From Membranipora membranacea (lineage: Eukaryota > Bryozoa > Gymnolaemata > Cheilostomatida > Membraniporidae), in assembly GCA_914767715.1 (NCBI GenBank), contig OU612071.1, positions 26,841,681 through 26,905,680 of the forward strand: 64,000 bases of DNA, read 5' to 3'. Positions 46,986 to 59,244 of this stretch are shown one piece after another (positions within the stretch are counted from its first letter, which is position 1; every line of letters begins with the position of its first letter). Made by a program: the position numbers and the translations under genes. A model generated the notes under the pieces. It was not told the origin of the DNA, did no database searches, and saw only the letters and a program-made list of their open reading frames with translations.

Positions 46986-47840
46986 GTGATATATTAGTTT
47001 GGGCCATACCAGAGATTTGATCAATGGTAGATCCATCAATCTAAAACTTTACTTGGCGTGCAAATTCCAATTTCTGTGCATCAAAATAAAGAGATCACTC
47101 CGCACGCCTGAGAAGTTAACACAAATTCAATGCAGAATACTACAGAAAGATCAAAGCAATATATAGTCCGACAGGTAATTCTGTAGAAGTTATGCAGTTA
47201 TGTTGGAACAGAACTATGAATAAATACCTCGTTGTAGTCATAGATAAGGTGGGGATGGGGGCAAATTCTAACAATATACATAATTTTTACCCAGTGGTGC
47301 TATGCTTTTTATCAGTATAACAATATTACACAGCTACTCCAGAACTAGCTGCCAGGCTATATAGTGCTTTGGTAGGTAAATAAGCTGTCTTTAAAGTGTG
47401 ATGATTTCACACAGCAACATGTTGTAGGATGGATGAAAAGGTTAATTACTTTTGATAAAAAAAAAACTAGTTGCGCAAATTGTAATCTGTACTAAAAAAG
47501 AATATGCCTATGTGTTCCATGAGTAGACTCAGGTATCAGCGATCCTTTTCAATTACGGGTGGTGACAGGGTGCCCTGTAAATACAAAAAATACAGGTTCA
47601 GTTCAGTTCATGGTCTGGTGCCTGGCCAACTCAACCTTTCATAAGCTAAGAGTTATGAAAGTATGACATGTGAGTTATACCGCAACAGCACAAAATAGAT
47701 CATTTTAAGTACACCTGTTATAGATTTTCTTGGCAGAGTTCGCTGTTTGTTTTTAAGTCAAAAATTCCAATATTTGTGTTATATGTTATTGGTACTTGAA
47801 AAACAAATATCTAGCCAAAAATATATTTATCTTATGTTTC

Positions 47841-47893
47841 CATGAATAGAATGAGGTATTACAGCGATTCTCATCTATTGCGGGCGGTGACAC
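47841..47893 (+). promoter_or_regulatory. Conserved upstream motif, copy 2
   Basis: Same GCGATTCTCATCTATTGCGG core as 19945-19992, about 250 bp upstream of exon D's start codon. A weaker copy is at 47519-47570. Confidence 0.5.
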
Positions 47894-48075
47894 GTATCCA
47901 TATCAATACGGCATAAATTACTAGCTGGTACAATACATATATCATGACTTTGTTGCTAAGCCAACTCAGCCTTTCATCAGATAAGAATGATGAAATGTGA
48001 GCTACTCTGCAATGGCCCACATTCCACATTAATTATTTGTACCATTTCCAAACTATTAACTGCTACTCAGAGAGG

Positions 48076-48082
48076 TATATAA
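48076..48082 (+). promoter_or_regulatory. TATA box of exon D
   Basis: TATATAA 59 bp before the exon D start codon. Confidence 0.5.
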
Positions 48083-48140
48083 CCTATAGATTGTAGCTAT
48101 AGCTATAGATTGTCGTTGTAGTAAGTTTACTCATCTCAAC

Positions 48141-51062
48141 ATGACGGGTTTTGTTGCAGTTGTTGTGTTCAGTATTCTGCTAACATATATCGTACCACCA
48201 GCGACGACTGCTTATAGTGATTGTCAAGAAGGTAGGATATCATATCAAGCACCATCTAGAACAACGCAGTGCTCAATTAATGAAATTGAGCAACAATGAT
48301 GACTTTGGGGTAAAACTATTATAAATGCTTTAAACAGAGAGTTAGGGTGATTTACTCCAATAAATCCCTTTTCAGTTGAATAGTTATCTGATTTCTGATT
48401 ATTGATTATCATGCGTTGTCAGGAGTTTTTCTACCTAAGAGTGTTGATGGATAACTTCGGACGATAATTGACACAATTCTTGGAGTGCTGCTCAAGGTTT
48501 CCACGGAGTTGATAAAAAATAATCTCTATTCCATGCTCCACAGTAATGCTTTTCTAAATGTCAAACAACAAAAGCACTATGTTTGACTGAGGAAGCATAA
48601 ATGATGAGGAAATAGTTGCACTGAGGCCAGACAAGTGCAGATAGTAGATACATTACACAAACACACCAAATAACAGCTGAGGTAGAGCAATATACGATTA
48701 CAACACACCACATATATGAACAAGCAAACACAGGCTTTGAGCCCACCAAACCTAATAAAGGGGGTTAAAGTCAGTTTTCAGGAAGCATGGACTATAAAGT
48801 TAATATTTTTGACGTTTCTCTCTATAATCAAGTAGCTCAAGATGTAGAAGCATAGACCGCTGACACCAAACAGTAAGATTGGAGTTTGCATTGTGGACAG
48901 AGTTGATTTTCAGTAGCATGTAGTCTATATATTATATCATCGTCATTGAAGAAAAGAAATTTTAATTCCTATAAATCAAACAGTTGATGTGTTTGTTAGT
49001 TTCTCGGTGAATCGACAGTGCGCTCTGTGCACAAGCGCTAGGTCTATTTTATTTAGAGTTCATAAGGTACCGTTCATAATGTTGAAAAAAAGGGGCCCCT
49101 TGGCAGCTGATCAATACACCAACTTCTAGCTGCAGCTTCAAAAACATGCCTCAGTTGATGTAGGCTAATGATGATGCGTGTCCTTTTCTCTTTGTCTTGT
49201 ATGGTATCCTGCTAGAAAAGCTTTAATAGTTACGGGTTTTGATACTGCGTTCCCCCTCCCCCTCGATATTTAATGATCTGAACAGAAGAATGATAGAAGC
49301 CAAACCGATAATGACAATATTGAAATAATATCCTATCACACACCTCATACCGTCTCTGACCACTACTGGACACTGTACATCACACAACTGCTAATGTCAT
49401 TCCTAAGAATAAAAGCGAGATACAAGTTACAACCATAGACTTAATATACATATTAAGCCTGTGGTAACAACCAACTACAATGACGTTAACACTAATATCA
49501 TCAAAGGGAAACTGCCCGCGACAACTGTACTGTGTCATGTGTGTATCATTGGTGCAGTAATAAGTATATGCAGTAGTTTAAGCTTGAGTCAGGGTCATTT
49601 CTGACGTCCGCGCAGATCAGTAGCATTTTGATTGTTGAGCAGTGAGTAGCACAGTTTCTTTTGACTGTCACACAGAAGGTATCATCTAGAGTAGACAGTC
49701 ACACAAAACGGCAGTATTGTGACCGTCAACAGAATAACATGATATATATGCACCTGCTTTGCTCAATTAAGTCACTCACCTCGACTAACCATACATATTT
49801 GAAAACACTTATGTATTTCCTGCAACACAATCATTATATTGTTAAGAACATCGAGTCATGTATTTGTTGGGAAGCATTAAACTTCTATCTTGCAATAGAG
49901 AGATGAATGTACTTTAGAAGAGTAAAGTATTCATACGAGGAATAGCTAACTCTAAGGCTAAGCTAAGATAAAATATGTCTTAGCTAGCCTTAGAGTTAGA
50001 CCTTATTAAACAAAGCAGGTAAATATATATTCATCACTTTGTTTAATAAATTCTACCTTAGCTAGCCTTAGAGTAAGCTTTGTTTAATAAAGTCTTTCAC
50101 TTCAGCTAGCCGTCCATATATCAAATGTATTTCATGGGACACTGTATTGGTATGCACCAATCGTGGTCATAATTAATGACACATTTTGATTATTATTAAA
50201 AACACACACACTACAACATGACTAATAATGCCAGCTTTTAATACTTTAGCTATCTATTGTTACAAACATCATTATACCAGCTTATGTGCTGATACTTGTA
50301 CTGCAACATTATTTTGTACCATCTTAGACTTGCACCGTCAACAAGCAAGTTCAAATTTTGTGATCGCTAGTCTCATCTCAGCTAATATGGAGACAATTTT
50401 ATCCATATACAACTCGATCTGTTTTATGAGATTCTAAGTACTTTATATCAAGATCTCAATACTCTGCGCTGTATCTATGTGACACACATGTAAGTTAAAA
50501 CAATATTGTATTTTCAGTTCATATTTGGTGTGGAATAACAACAGCGAAGCTCTTGTATTAAATTACTGCATGGGATAATCTATATTTCATTGATGACAAA
50601 TGGCATTTTTATAAAGTGTAGAAAGCATTGCTTTATCGCATCCACTGGTATCAAATTATTATTGCTACTATTTCTCCTATCCGTAATTAGGTATTTAACA
50701 AAAGTATTTTAATTGCAGGCACCTATTTATCTGTATACTAACTATCAGACACTATTATTGGATGGAATAAACCCTATATCCGGCATCAATTTTGTGAGTT
50801 AACTAATAGGACGATTGTGTCAATTTGATGTCAATTTATTACTACGCACTCTTTTATATGCTGCCATCCATTATTGTCTTTTGATGTGCTGATTATCGTC
50901 ACAATCTATGCACATCATTATTTTATTTATTTTACTTTGATCATTTTATCAGGGTACGACTTCGACTTTGAATATGAAGAATATAATGACATACAGTATC
51001 CAACAACAACTCAACACTTCTTATTTCGTCGTCCGTTGCCATTAATGCTGGGGTTAGAGTGA
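48141..51062 (+). CDS. Putative small secreted peptide (gene D), two exons
   Basis: Exon 1 (48141-48231) is a clear signal peptide: MTGFVAVVVFSILL core, small residues before a likely cut after TTA, then YSDCQE and a phase-1 GT donor, with a TATA box upstream. It has the same phase and layout as exon 1 of the PLA2-like genes. No PLA2-type exon was found downstream. The best phase-matched partner is 50953-51062 (ATCAG acceptor, TGA stop): an acidic, Tyr/Phe-rich stretch, then a dibasic RR and a hydrophobic end. This would make a 66-residue precursor. Another acceptor at 50719 would give a very short end. Exon 1 is well supported; its partner is inference, and D may be a family member that lost its catalytic exons. 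Confidence 0.4.
48600..49309. other. Intron or intergenic, no feature seen
   Basis: No coding or RNA signal recognised. A C-rich tract lies near 49255. Confidence 0.4.
49310..49740 (+). repeat. Dispersed leader-type repeat, copy 2
   Basis: Related to 14690-15030 and, inverted, to 60470-60770. It contains subrepeats with GACTGTCACAC / GACAGTCACAC and AGTAGCA. Confidence 0.7.
49925..50110. repeat. Short direct and inverted repeats around CTAGCCTTAGAG
   Basis: CTAACTCTAAGGCTA (49948-49962) pairs with TAGCCTTAGAGTTAG about 25 bp later. The TTAGCTAGCCTTAGAGT and TTTGTTTAATAAA blocks then recur in direct orientation to 50105. Confidence 0.75.
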
Positions 51063-51715
51063 TAACAAGAGCCATCCCAATACAGACACTTTGAGTTGGA
51101 AAGTATGCAGACTCCATTATGCAATCATAGACTGTTATCATCACCCCGTCCTGCTTTTTTTGGGAAGCTGAAGTTAAACTTCTATCTTGCAATAGGAAGA
51201 TGGAAGATTTAAAAAATCAGATTTGGTTATGAGATTCTTCTTTACGATCTGCCATCAGCTTTTTTCAGGACAAGAATGTTGTATGAGTTGAGTATTTTAT
51301 TGCATAATCAATTTCCTGAAATATCTTTACTATTGCACTAACAAAATAATATGAACTGAATTGTAGCATTAGTACCATTTAAAATATAATCAATAGTAGC
51401 AATAAAACGTCGAAAAATCCTTGTGCTTAATTACTGTGCCATTAGCAGAATAGTTTCAGCGTTGTGTGATGGTTCCTTAAACTGAAGATATTGATGGAGA
51501 GGTTTTTGGTCGGGATTAGAAAATTATCAAAAATAGCTTTTGATAATTTAACTATGTGAAGTTTCATTTAAGACAACAATTGTTTGATGATCAATCATTC
51601 CAATAGACAAATGAAACTGATTGAGAAATATTTGTGATAGGAACTATTCATAAAAGAATGTGACCTAATGCGATCAAAATTTTGTGATAACGTGTTTTAC
51701 TGCAGTGGGAGACTA

Positions 51716-54700
51716 TTAACCTCTCCTAATCCGATACACTCCAGGCCATCGATTGTCCAGAATTTGTTGGATTTCAAGTACAGCATCCAAGCACTGCTTC
51801 TTCAGTGGCTCATCCTTCTCCAGCAGCACCTCCTTATACTGGTCTATCACTGATGACTGACGCTTCAGATTCTTATTAAACGGATGCTCCAGCACACAGC
51901 AGTGTCTGTGTATACTGCTATTATCGTATGTGTATCCCATGTAGCTCATCAGAGTCCTCAGCTCATTCCTCGTGTCTGATACAAAGTCCTTGTATATTAT
52001 GACATGCAGTGATCTCTCGTATTCAGTGAGCCAAAATTTTGCATGGTTTCGCCATCTTTCAATAAAACGTGGGTACCACCTATCCCACTCTGTGTCTGCA
52101 AAATAAATATGATATATGTATGTATATAATATAATATAAATATAATATAATATAATATAATATAATATAATATAAATATAACATAACATAACATAACATA
52201 ACATAATATAATATAATATAATATAATATAAATATAATATAATATAATATAAATACATAATGTATGTATGACAAATATTATTCAGTACAATGAGCTGTGA
52301 TACACTCCTTGTCTCGACGATCAAATACAAGACATGACAAATATTATCAGGTTGATTAGAAATGAGAAATTGCTCTCTCACAAACGACGAAGGCAAGTTA
52401 CCTTTAAACCTTTACCTTATTCCAAATATGCCACTGATATAATTTACTATTTCATTGACTCCTGACTAATGTAGTGACAACATCAAGGCAGTTGAAGAAA
52501 TATCATACGCAAAATTGACCTGCACCCACTTTCACTAACTCACTCACTGGTAATATTCTAACAATTTATTTGTCATGATGTTCATTTGTTGGTCAATTTT
52601 GCACCAGATTATCGATATCTTATTTTTTATAGCAAATACCCTGTCTGCCAAACAATATAACATTACAGTGGCGTTGATCGTCACTTTTGGTTAGGAACAC
52701 ATGATGCGCACAAATATTCTTTCTCATATTATTTTAGAATTGAAAGAAAAATTTTTTTATTATAATGGAACTGATTAGTGCTTATCTCAGTGTTAATGCT
52801 TATCAGGCCAGTGGAAATGTCACAGAGACGATATCATGTATAGACATATTGAGATAGCTAAAATCTTACCATTTGTAGGGTTAAGGCTACCCTTAAAGTA
52901 CAGGTCTAGCTTGATCCCATCTGTCCGGCTTTTTGCGTCCTCAACATCCTTAAACTTCTGTCCTGTTTGCTTCAGGTCCTTTTCTATTTCCTTCTTCACC
53001 CAAATTCTATAAAAAAAGACCATTTTTATGAAAATCATTCGTAGCTTGGTTGAAACTACGAACACTAACATTATTTTCACATTGTTGGCTTCTCACTCAT
53101 ATTGAGTAATATAGTCACAGCTTTTGATTCCATCTAAAAAGGAAACAATTCTCTCCACATAAGCTGAACTGCAACGTTGTGTTACTTAATATTCCCTTGT
53201 CAATTAAAGACAAATATACCACCTTGGTCCAAAAAAATGTACAAGTAGCATCATGTGCTGCATTGTATTAAACCAAAAATAACTAGGAGTGTGTGAGTAA
53301 CTAACAATGTGAAACACATGGTCGTACATAGTTTAGCTCACACGGTCGTACATAGTTTAGCTCACATGGTACATAGTTTAGGTCACACGGTACATAGTTT
53401 AGCTCACACGGTACATAGTTTAGCTCACACAGTACATAGTTTAGCTCACATGGTACATAGTTTAGCTCACACGGTACATAGTTTAGCTCACACGGTACAT
53501 AGTTTAGCTCACACAGTACATAGTTTAGCTCACATGGTACATAGTTTAGCTGACACGTTACATAGTTTAGCTCACATGGTACATAATTTAGCTCACATGG
53601 TACATAGTTTAGCTCACACGGTACATAGTTTAGCTCACACGGTACATAGTTTAGCTCACATGGCACATAGTTAAGCTCACACAATACATAGTTTAGCTCA
53701 CATGGTACATAGTTTAGCTCACACGGTACATAGTTTAACTCATATGGTACATAGTTTAGCTCACATGGTATAATAAAGGTTAGCTACCTTTTGAACTCTG
53801 AGAAAGCGCTGTCAAAGGGGTGTCTAAGTATAACTGCAGCTCTGTCCACTGAGAGAAGGTAGCTCTTGGGTTTAGCTGACGGTTTGAAGAAGAACGGCTC
53901 ATGGCTCTTGACAAACGGACAGTGAGTGAAGTACCTCCCATGAGACTCAGGTCTAGTGAGCCAATTTTTACCATTTCCGTGATATACTTCACAAGCCCCC
54001 AATAAATGATCTTGGGTTCTCTCATAGGCTTCATAAAGAAGATAGAATCAGTCAGAATGCAAGTTGATTATGTAGATCTGCTCAGAAGAAATTTCAATGA
54101 CTAGATAATAATAATAATAATAAAGTTTATTTATGAAACACTTAATAAAATTGTTTAAAAACAATGATTCCTAAGCGTTGTACATGTGATAAAAGGTTAA
54201 AATTGAAACATATACTATGAAATAAGCCTGCTGGTAAAATAAATAAAATTGATTAAAATTTTGTTATCATAAAAATAATTAATGAGATGAGAAAAAAAAT
54301 GATGAAAGATAAGATAATTAAGATAATTAAAACCTACAAGTGGCAACTGCCCAGCACCTAAAAATCCACTATAAAACCTACATATATGAGGTATATGCGT
54401 CCCGGAAAAGATAGGTTTTTAACTGAGATTTAAATGAGGAGGTGGAAGAGAGATCGCGAAGGTAAGATGGTAGGGAATTCCATACATCCGGTAAAGTGGA
54501 ATTAGCGGATCGACCACCCACTGTTTTAAGCCTACATTTAAAATTGCTCACAAGAGTGTTGGCTAATTTAAAACGAGATGTTCGGGCATGCTTAAAAGTT
54601 GTGAAAGATTGAGTAATGTAGGAAGGGATGAGATGGGGATTATGGACAGTTTTATGAGCCATGATTGATAACTTGAATTTTGATCGGGACCTGATGGGTA

Positions 54701-57700
54701 GCCAGTGCAGTTTAACCCTGGCTTCAGTGGCTGATGAATAGTGGTTCGTACCTGTGGTACATTTGGCGCAGGAATTTTGAATGACTTGGAGGCGTGAGAC
54801 TAGATTGGCTGGTAATGCGTAGAAGAATGAGTTACAGAAATCAAGCCTGCTTGTAATGAATGCATGTATGAGTGTGGAAAACTGGCTTTCAGGAATAAAG
54901 GTTCCGATTGATTTAAGTCGTTTCAGTTGAAAGAAACATGATTTTCGAACATCACTGACGTGAGCATGAAAATCTAACTTAGATTTCATGATCACGCCAA
55001 GATTTCGAACAGTAGCTGAAGGAGGAACAGAGACATGATCAGTTAATTTGAGTGATGAAAATGAGGATGATTGTTTATTGCGTGAAAGTGGGATGAATTG
55101 AGTTTTTGCGGGATTAAGTTTCAAATGGCTGTTTTCCATGAAGGAGGAGATGATCGAGAAAGCTTGCCTGACTCTTGACCTTGCTGTTATTTCATTGTTG
55201 ATGGATTCATTCTCACCAAAACTCACCCAGAACTGGGTGTCATCAGCGTACATGTGACTTTTCACCCCGATATTATCAAGTAGACTAGGTAATGACGCCA
55301 TCACACAATTAAACTAAATAGGGCCAAGTACGCTGACTTGAGGCACACCTTCATTGCAAGGTACAGGATCAGATAACTCATTGTTGATTTTTACTCTGAA
55401 AGAGCGATCGTTGAGATATGGTTTTATCCATCTGAGAACAGAACCGCCGACCATGAATTTAGAAGAGAGCAAAGAAAGGAGATGTTCATGAGAATTCAGA
55501 TAATTAATATACTTCAATTTCCTATACTGTCTGTGGCGATGACTAATCATTTATTTATTTTTGGATTTAATTTAAACTTTATCTGTGTATTGGCAGCCAA
55601 ACAAGAAGGAGTGATGTTGTTAAGTTTGTGATCAGACTCCGCCCAGCAATGATTTAATCAAGCTTCAAAGATCTGCAACCAAACCCTTATAGAATATATA
55701 TATATATATATATATATATAGATTCAAATCTGTGCTTTTAAGTGTCATCTGTGTGTATTTGGCCCCAACTAAGTGTCACTCAAAAATAAGGAGTCATTTT
55801 ATATGACCCACAAAAAAATCATGTCTTAAATCCTCTTAAATAATCATGTTGGGCATCCTTAACCCAATAGTAATTAATGGTAGATAAAATAGCCTGACAT
55901 GGTCGGACAACTCCAATGCAAAGATATGCCCTACACACTGATAGCCACTATATATATATATATATATATACATATATGAATCACTCATTGTCCAGGGTTT
56001 TTATGGGTACAATAGTGGCATATATAATATATGACACTTTATTGCACAAATGTGTGTATATATATATATTAATATATATATGCCTCTCACCATACACTGC
56101 ACCTAACCAGAGTATCCAGTCGTTACCACTCCCTGGTACACCGGATACAAGCTGAATAGGGTATAAAGTTCTGGGAGCTTCTAAAAGATAATACAAGATG
56201 ACGTGTTGTGTAGTTAACACTAAAGCTCTGTACCAAGCTCAGGTTGATTCCAGATCTAACTCTCTATCACCTTAAGTGCCATTACCTTGACCGCCTACGA
56301 GAGAATGGAACCCTTCGCCGGGAAAGTTTTACATTTTATTTAGATGACAGCTGCTGACAGATATATGGGTAATCATTTTTAGCCCATAGACAAATCGACA
56401 ATGATTTAGGAGTTTCATAGCGGCTAATATTCTCTTAGATAAATCAATGGCTACTAAACACAGAATTCAGCAACAATTTGGAGCAATGCCAGAGCGCAGC
56501 ACCCTCTATCAGAATCAGTGACCTTCAATCTAATCTGGAAACGATAAATGCTTGGGAGAATATGAAATTTGTGCAGCAGTTTCACACTAAGTTTCAGCCT
56601 TGCTTGCCTCAGTTTTTTAGTGTGTTTTAGGAGTTTCTAGCATCTACAGCTGCATATGTTTTTTTTTGTTTCGTGTGAAATAGTCAAGTCTCTAGCAGAA
56701 ATAAAATTTGAATACTTGGGATGAATCAATCCTCTTGAGGATCGGTGCAAGATAGAAGCTCTCTCGGTGATTTTGGAAATGGATTTGGTACGTTTTTCAA
56801 ATGTGGAAATTGGTGCGTTTAAAGTGCTTACAAAGAGTACCACTGATTATCTGAAATTGGTGCATAAGAGTATCACCAAATATGTGAATATTATGTGGCA
56901 CACATTGAATTTCATTTATCCTAAATAGCATTATCAGTTTTGTTTTGCTTAACAAAGGCTTGCAAAAATACACAGTCCCTAGTAGAATTCTAGAAATGCC
57001 CAAATACTCGAAGCTGAAAATATTTTGTCTGTTTGCAGATTTGTAACCAAGACAATTTCCTAAGCTATATTATTCATTCTAGTAGTGACAGCCAATCAGA
57101 TAGATGTCAGATGAATCCCTGTACTGAGTGTTCTCTCCACAGACTTAGTATACTTAGAATATTAAGTCTATGGTTGTAATCTATCGTTTTGTTTGTTTGT
57201 TTAATTTTAAAACCGTCTCTCTGGAGGTGTTCGAATGAAATAAAAAATTCTACTAGGTGAATAATATTGCTAAAAAGAATTTGCGGGGTTATGATAGTAC
57301 TCCGTTCCATGAGAAGAGATTAATCAAGTATGTGGCACTCTGTGACCGTAGTAGCTTCTAACTAAGTGTGTGGTCTCTGTGATGTAGTACCGTCTAACTA
57401 AGCAATATCAACCCAGATAATAATAACTTACCAGATTTACGTCTCTGAATGACATCACATAAAGCTTCTGTTGTGTTGTACTTCTCACACATTTTCTGTA
57501 CTGTTGATGTATGATGTGATGTATGACATGATGTATGATGTGATTCATTGTCTAAGGTGGAAGTCCTCATCTCACTTCTGTATTCAAATGAGATGAAAAT
57601 AAGGGTGACTAATTACAAAGTAAACTTAACTTTTATTAATTATCCATGTTATGAAGGCACTGAAATGGTTGTACCCTGAATCTATAAATGCTGCCCATTG

Positions 57701-58200
57701 GTTTATTGATTTATCATATCTGTTGATTCTGACAGCTTGATGATGACTAAGATTAGATTCCACAAGTACCGAAACTTGTAAACCTGAGTGTGGGAATATT
57801 GAAAAATTTATTATGTTTCCTCGTATTAAAGAATAAATTTCCAATGATTTAAGCTCCAGTACAGAGACTAGCCTTTCTGGACAAGCTTGTCATGACAGGC
57901 TTGTACAGAGACATGCTGTCAGATTGTTTGCATTACGACCCTGGGTTGTGAATCGAGTTACCAATCGCTTTCATAATCGTTTCTGGCAAGCTATGTACAG
58001 TTTTAGCCATAATTAGGCCATTGACTCTCTAACCTATGCATGTAAGATTCAAACCTTGATGGTGTTAGATGTGACTGAGTCGAAATCTCGTCTGATTGGA
58101 GAACAGCTCTGTATCGGAGTTCAATAGTGACATAAACCATAATTATAACTGTAGCTGCGGCGGTCATCAGAACATATCTGTTGTAGGTTGAGACGGACAT
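51716..58200 (-). CDS. WSC-family (WSCD-like) Golgi sulfotransferase, six exons
   Basis: Minus-strand exons with exact sites and phases: 58200-58034, 57577-57432, 56180-56091, 54028-53788, 53006-52870 and 52095-51716, totalling 1161 nt or 386 residues. The Met at 58200 opens a short cytosolic tail and a transmembrane segment (about residues 9-28), giving a type II Golgi protein. A His/Ser-rich stem follows. The small 90-nt exon 3 carries PGSGNDW, the 5'-phosphosulfate-binding loop for PAPS. Exon 4 has FVKSHEP and AAVILRHPFDSAFSEF, the 3'-phosphate-binding strand. Exon 6 holds the conserved WRNHAKFWL, HVIIYKDF and LRTLMSYMGY helices. Known: the family transfers sulfate from PAPS to glycans. 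No WSC domain is seen, so it corresponds to the sulfotransferase half only. An AG acceptor at 58232 implies an untranslated first exon. Confidence 0.82.
52118..52255. repeat. ATAAT/ATAAC pentanucleotide microsatellite in intron 5
   Basis: Runs of AATAT and AACAT pentamers starting about 25 bp beyond the acceptor of the last sulfotransferase exon. Confidence 0.93.
53318..53770. repeat. 21-bp minisatellite in intron 4
   Basis: About 21 copies of GTACATAGTTTAGCTCACA plus CG. The period is a multiple of three, so both strands stay open (heptad CELNYVP on the minus strand, HSLAHTV on the plus). It ends 18 bp before the sulfotransferase exon 4 donor. Confidence 0.95.
54106..55550 (-). mobile_element. 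L2/CR1-like LINE, 5'-truncated, RT C-terminal half
   Basis: Minus-strand frame 55550-54378 encodes the RT palm and thumb: LSSKFMVGG, DRSFRVKIN, GVPQVSVLGPI, then a single in-frame TAG, then YADDTQ (catalytic Asp pair), LKLNPAKTQF, VRNLGV and a long C-terminal helix region ending at a natural-looking stop. The 3' untranslated part ends in ATT trinucleotides at about 54106. It is inserted in the intron between sulfotransferase exons 3 and 4, on the same strand. One stop and 5' truncation make it inactive, but it is otherwise well kept, so it is fairly young. Confidence 0.9.
55695..56080. repeat. TA dinucleotide tracts
   Basis: Three (TA)n runs at about 55696-55720, 55950-55971 and 56058-56080; the last lies directly against the donor side of the 90-nt sulfotransferase exon. 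Confidence 0.9.
56940..57125. mobile_element. MITE-like dispersed repeat, copy 2
   Basis: Partner of 41240-41425, inside intron 2 of the sulfotransferase gene. Confidence 0.6.
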
Positions 58201-58264
58201 ATTTCCTTCTCTGAGACGACAGGTTAATCTATAATAATAAAAGATCTGTGATGAGAACCTCAAG

Positions 58265-58620
58265 TCCATCGCTTATATTAGTACTTACTTATATACCTAC
58301 ATTCTTACTTTCTTATTTACACCGCTTATATTAGTACTTACTTATATACCTACATTCTTACTTTCTTATTTACACCGCTTATATTAGTACTTACTTAATT
58401 ACTTACTTACACCGCTTATATTAGTACTTACTTATATACCTACATTCTTACTTTCTTATTTACACCGCTTATATTAGTACTTACTTACATACTTACACAG
58501 CTTGTATTAGTACTTACTTACTTATTTACCTACTTACACCGCTTATTTTAGTACTTACTTACTTACTTACACCGCTTATTTTAGTACTTACTTACCTACT
58601 TACACTGCTTATTTTAGTAC
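58265..58620. repeat. Tandem repeat with 53-bp and shorter periods
   Basis: Units of CCGCTTATATTAGTACTTAC followed by ATACCTACATTCTTACTTTC; later units are shortened to about 29 bp. It lies directly upstream of the sulfotransferase 5' end. Confidence 0.88.
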
Positions 58621-59244
58621 AAGATTTATAGTCAGTTGGCTGCAGCAGATTAAAGGTCTCTGCTTAAAATCACTCTAAAAACTAAAGCCACCATTGTTCA
58701 TTTTCTCTTTAACTTAGATGCAAATGGAAATGGAAATGGCAAAAATCTAGATTCACAAATTCAAATGTGAGTTAAATGCTGTGAAGTCTGCTCGTTACAA
58801 ATGCACAACAAATGCGAGTGCCAATTTTATGCCAGTTGTAAATGCAAATGCGCGCACAGATACGACTTTTTGTTTATAAATGGCCCCCGCCCTGGATGCA
58901 GTACATGTTTGCTATCAGTATTAAAATAGGTAGCCTATTGATGCTGCCAAATGATACAAGAAGACGCTCAAATAATGCACCAAGTGACACCTGTCTACCC
59001 CACAGTATGCACTAATGCTCAAGATGACATCAAATCGCATCAGCAAAAAACGGCAAAATTCTGAACAGTCTGTAGCACAATACAATTCTCTTCAAAGAAC
59101 ACAGTTTACTTTTGCATGCCTGGTCAGTAAAGCCTGGTTAGAATGCTAACTTGAAGTGAAATCTGAAAACTGATATAAATTATTGCGAGAATATTTTTAT
59201 TTATGTTCTCATCTGGATTATTGAAGACAATAAAGCGTAACTCT
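58621..59244. other. Gene-free stretch
   Basis: A short AAATGCAAATG-rich tract near 58720 and 58840. No exon recognised. Confidence 0.4.

Larger units (their letters stand above)
46947..48588 (+). repeat. Segmental duplication module, copy 2
   Basis: Longer counterpart of 19129-19915: matching blocks 46947-47520, 48205-48235 and 48408-48588, with extra sequence between them that includes the promoter and most of exon D. Both copies start at the same TACGCTGCACTG. Confidence 0.9.

Noticed and set aside
50719-50745. Alternative second exon for gene D starting GT and ending after seven residues
   Set aside because: The acceptor is plausible but the product is too short to judge; 50953-51062 is the better, still unproven, partner.
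51997-52274. Tyr/Ile-rich frames beside the last sulfotransferase exon
   Set aside because: Translations of the ATAAT/ATAAC microsatellite in the intron.
53301-53684. 127-codon heptad-repeat protein and its antisense counterpart
   Set aside because: Pure product of the 21-bp minisatellite whose period is a multiple of three; it lies in a sulfotransferase intron.
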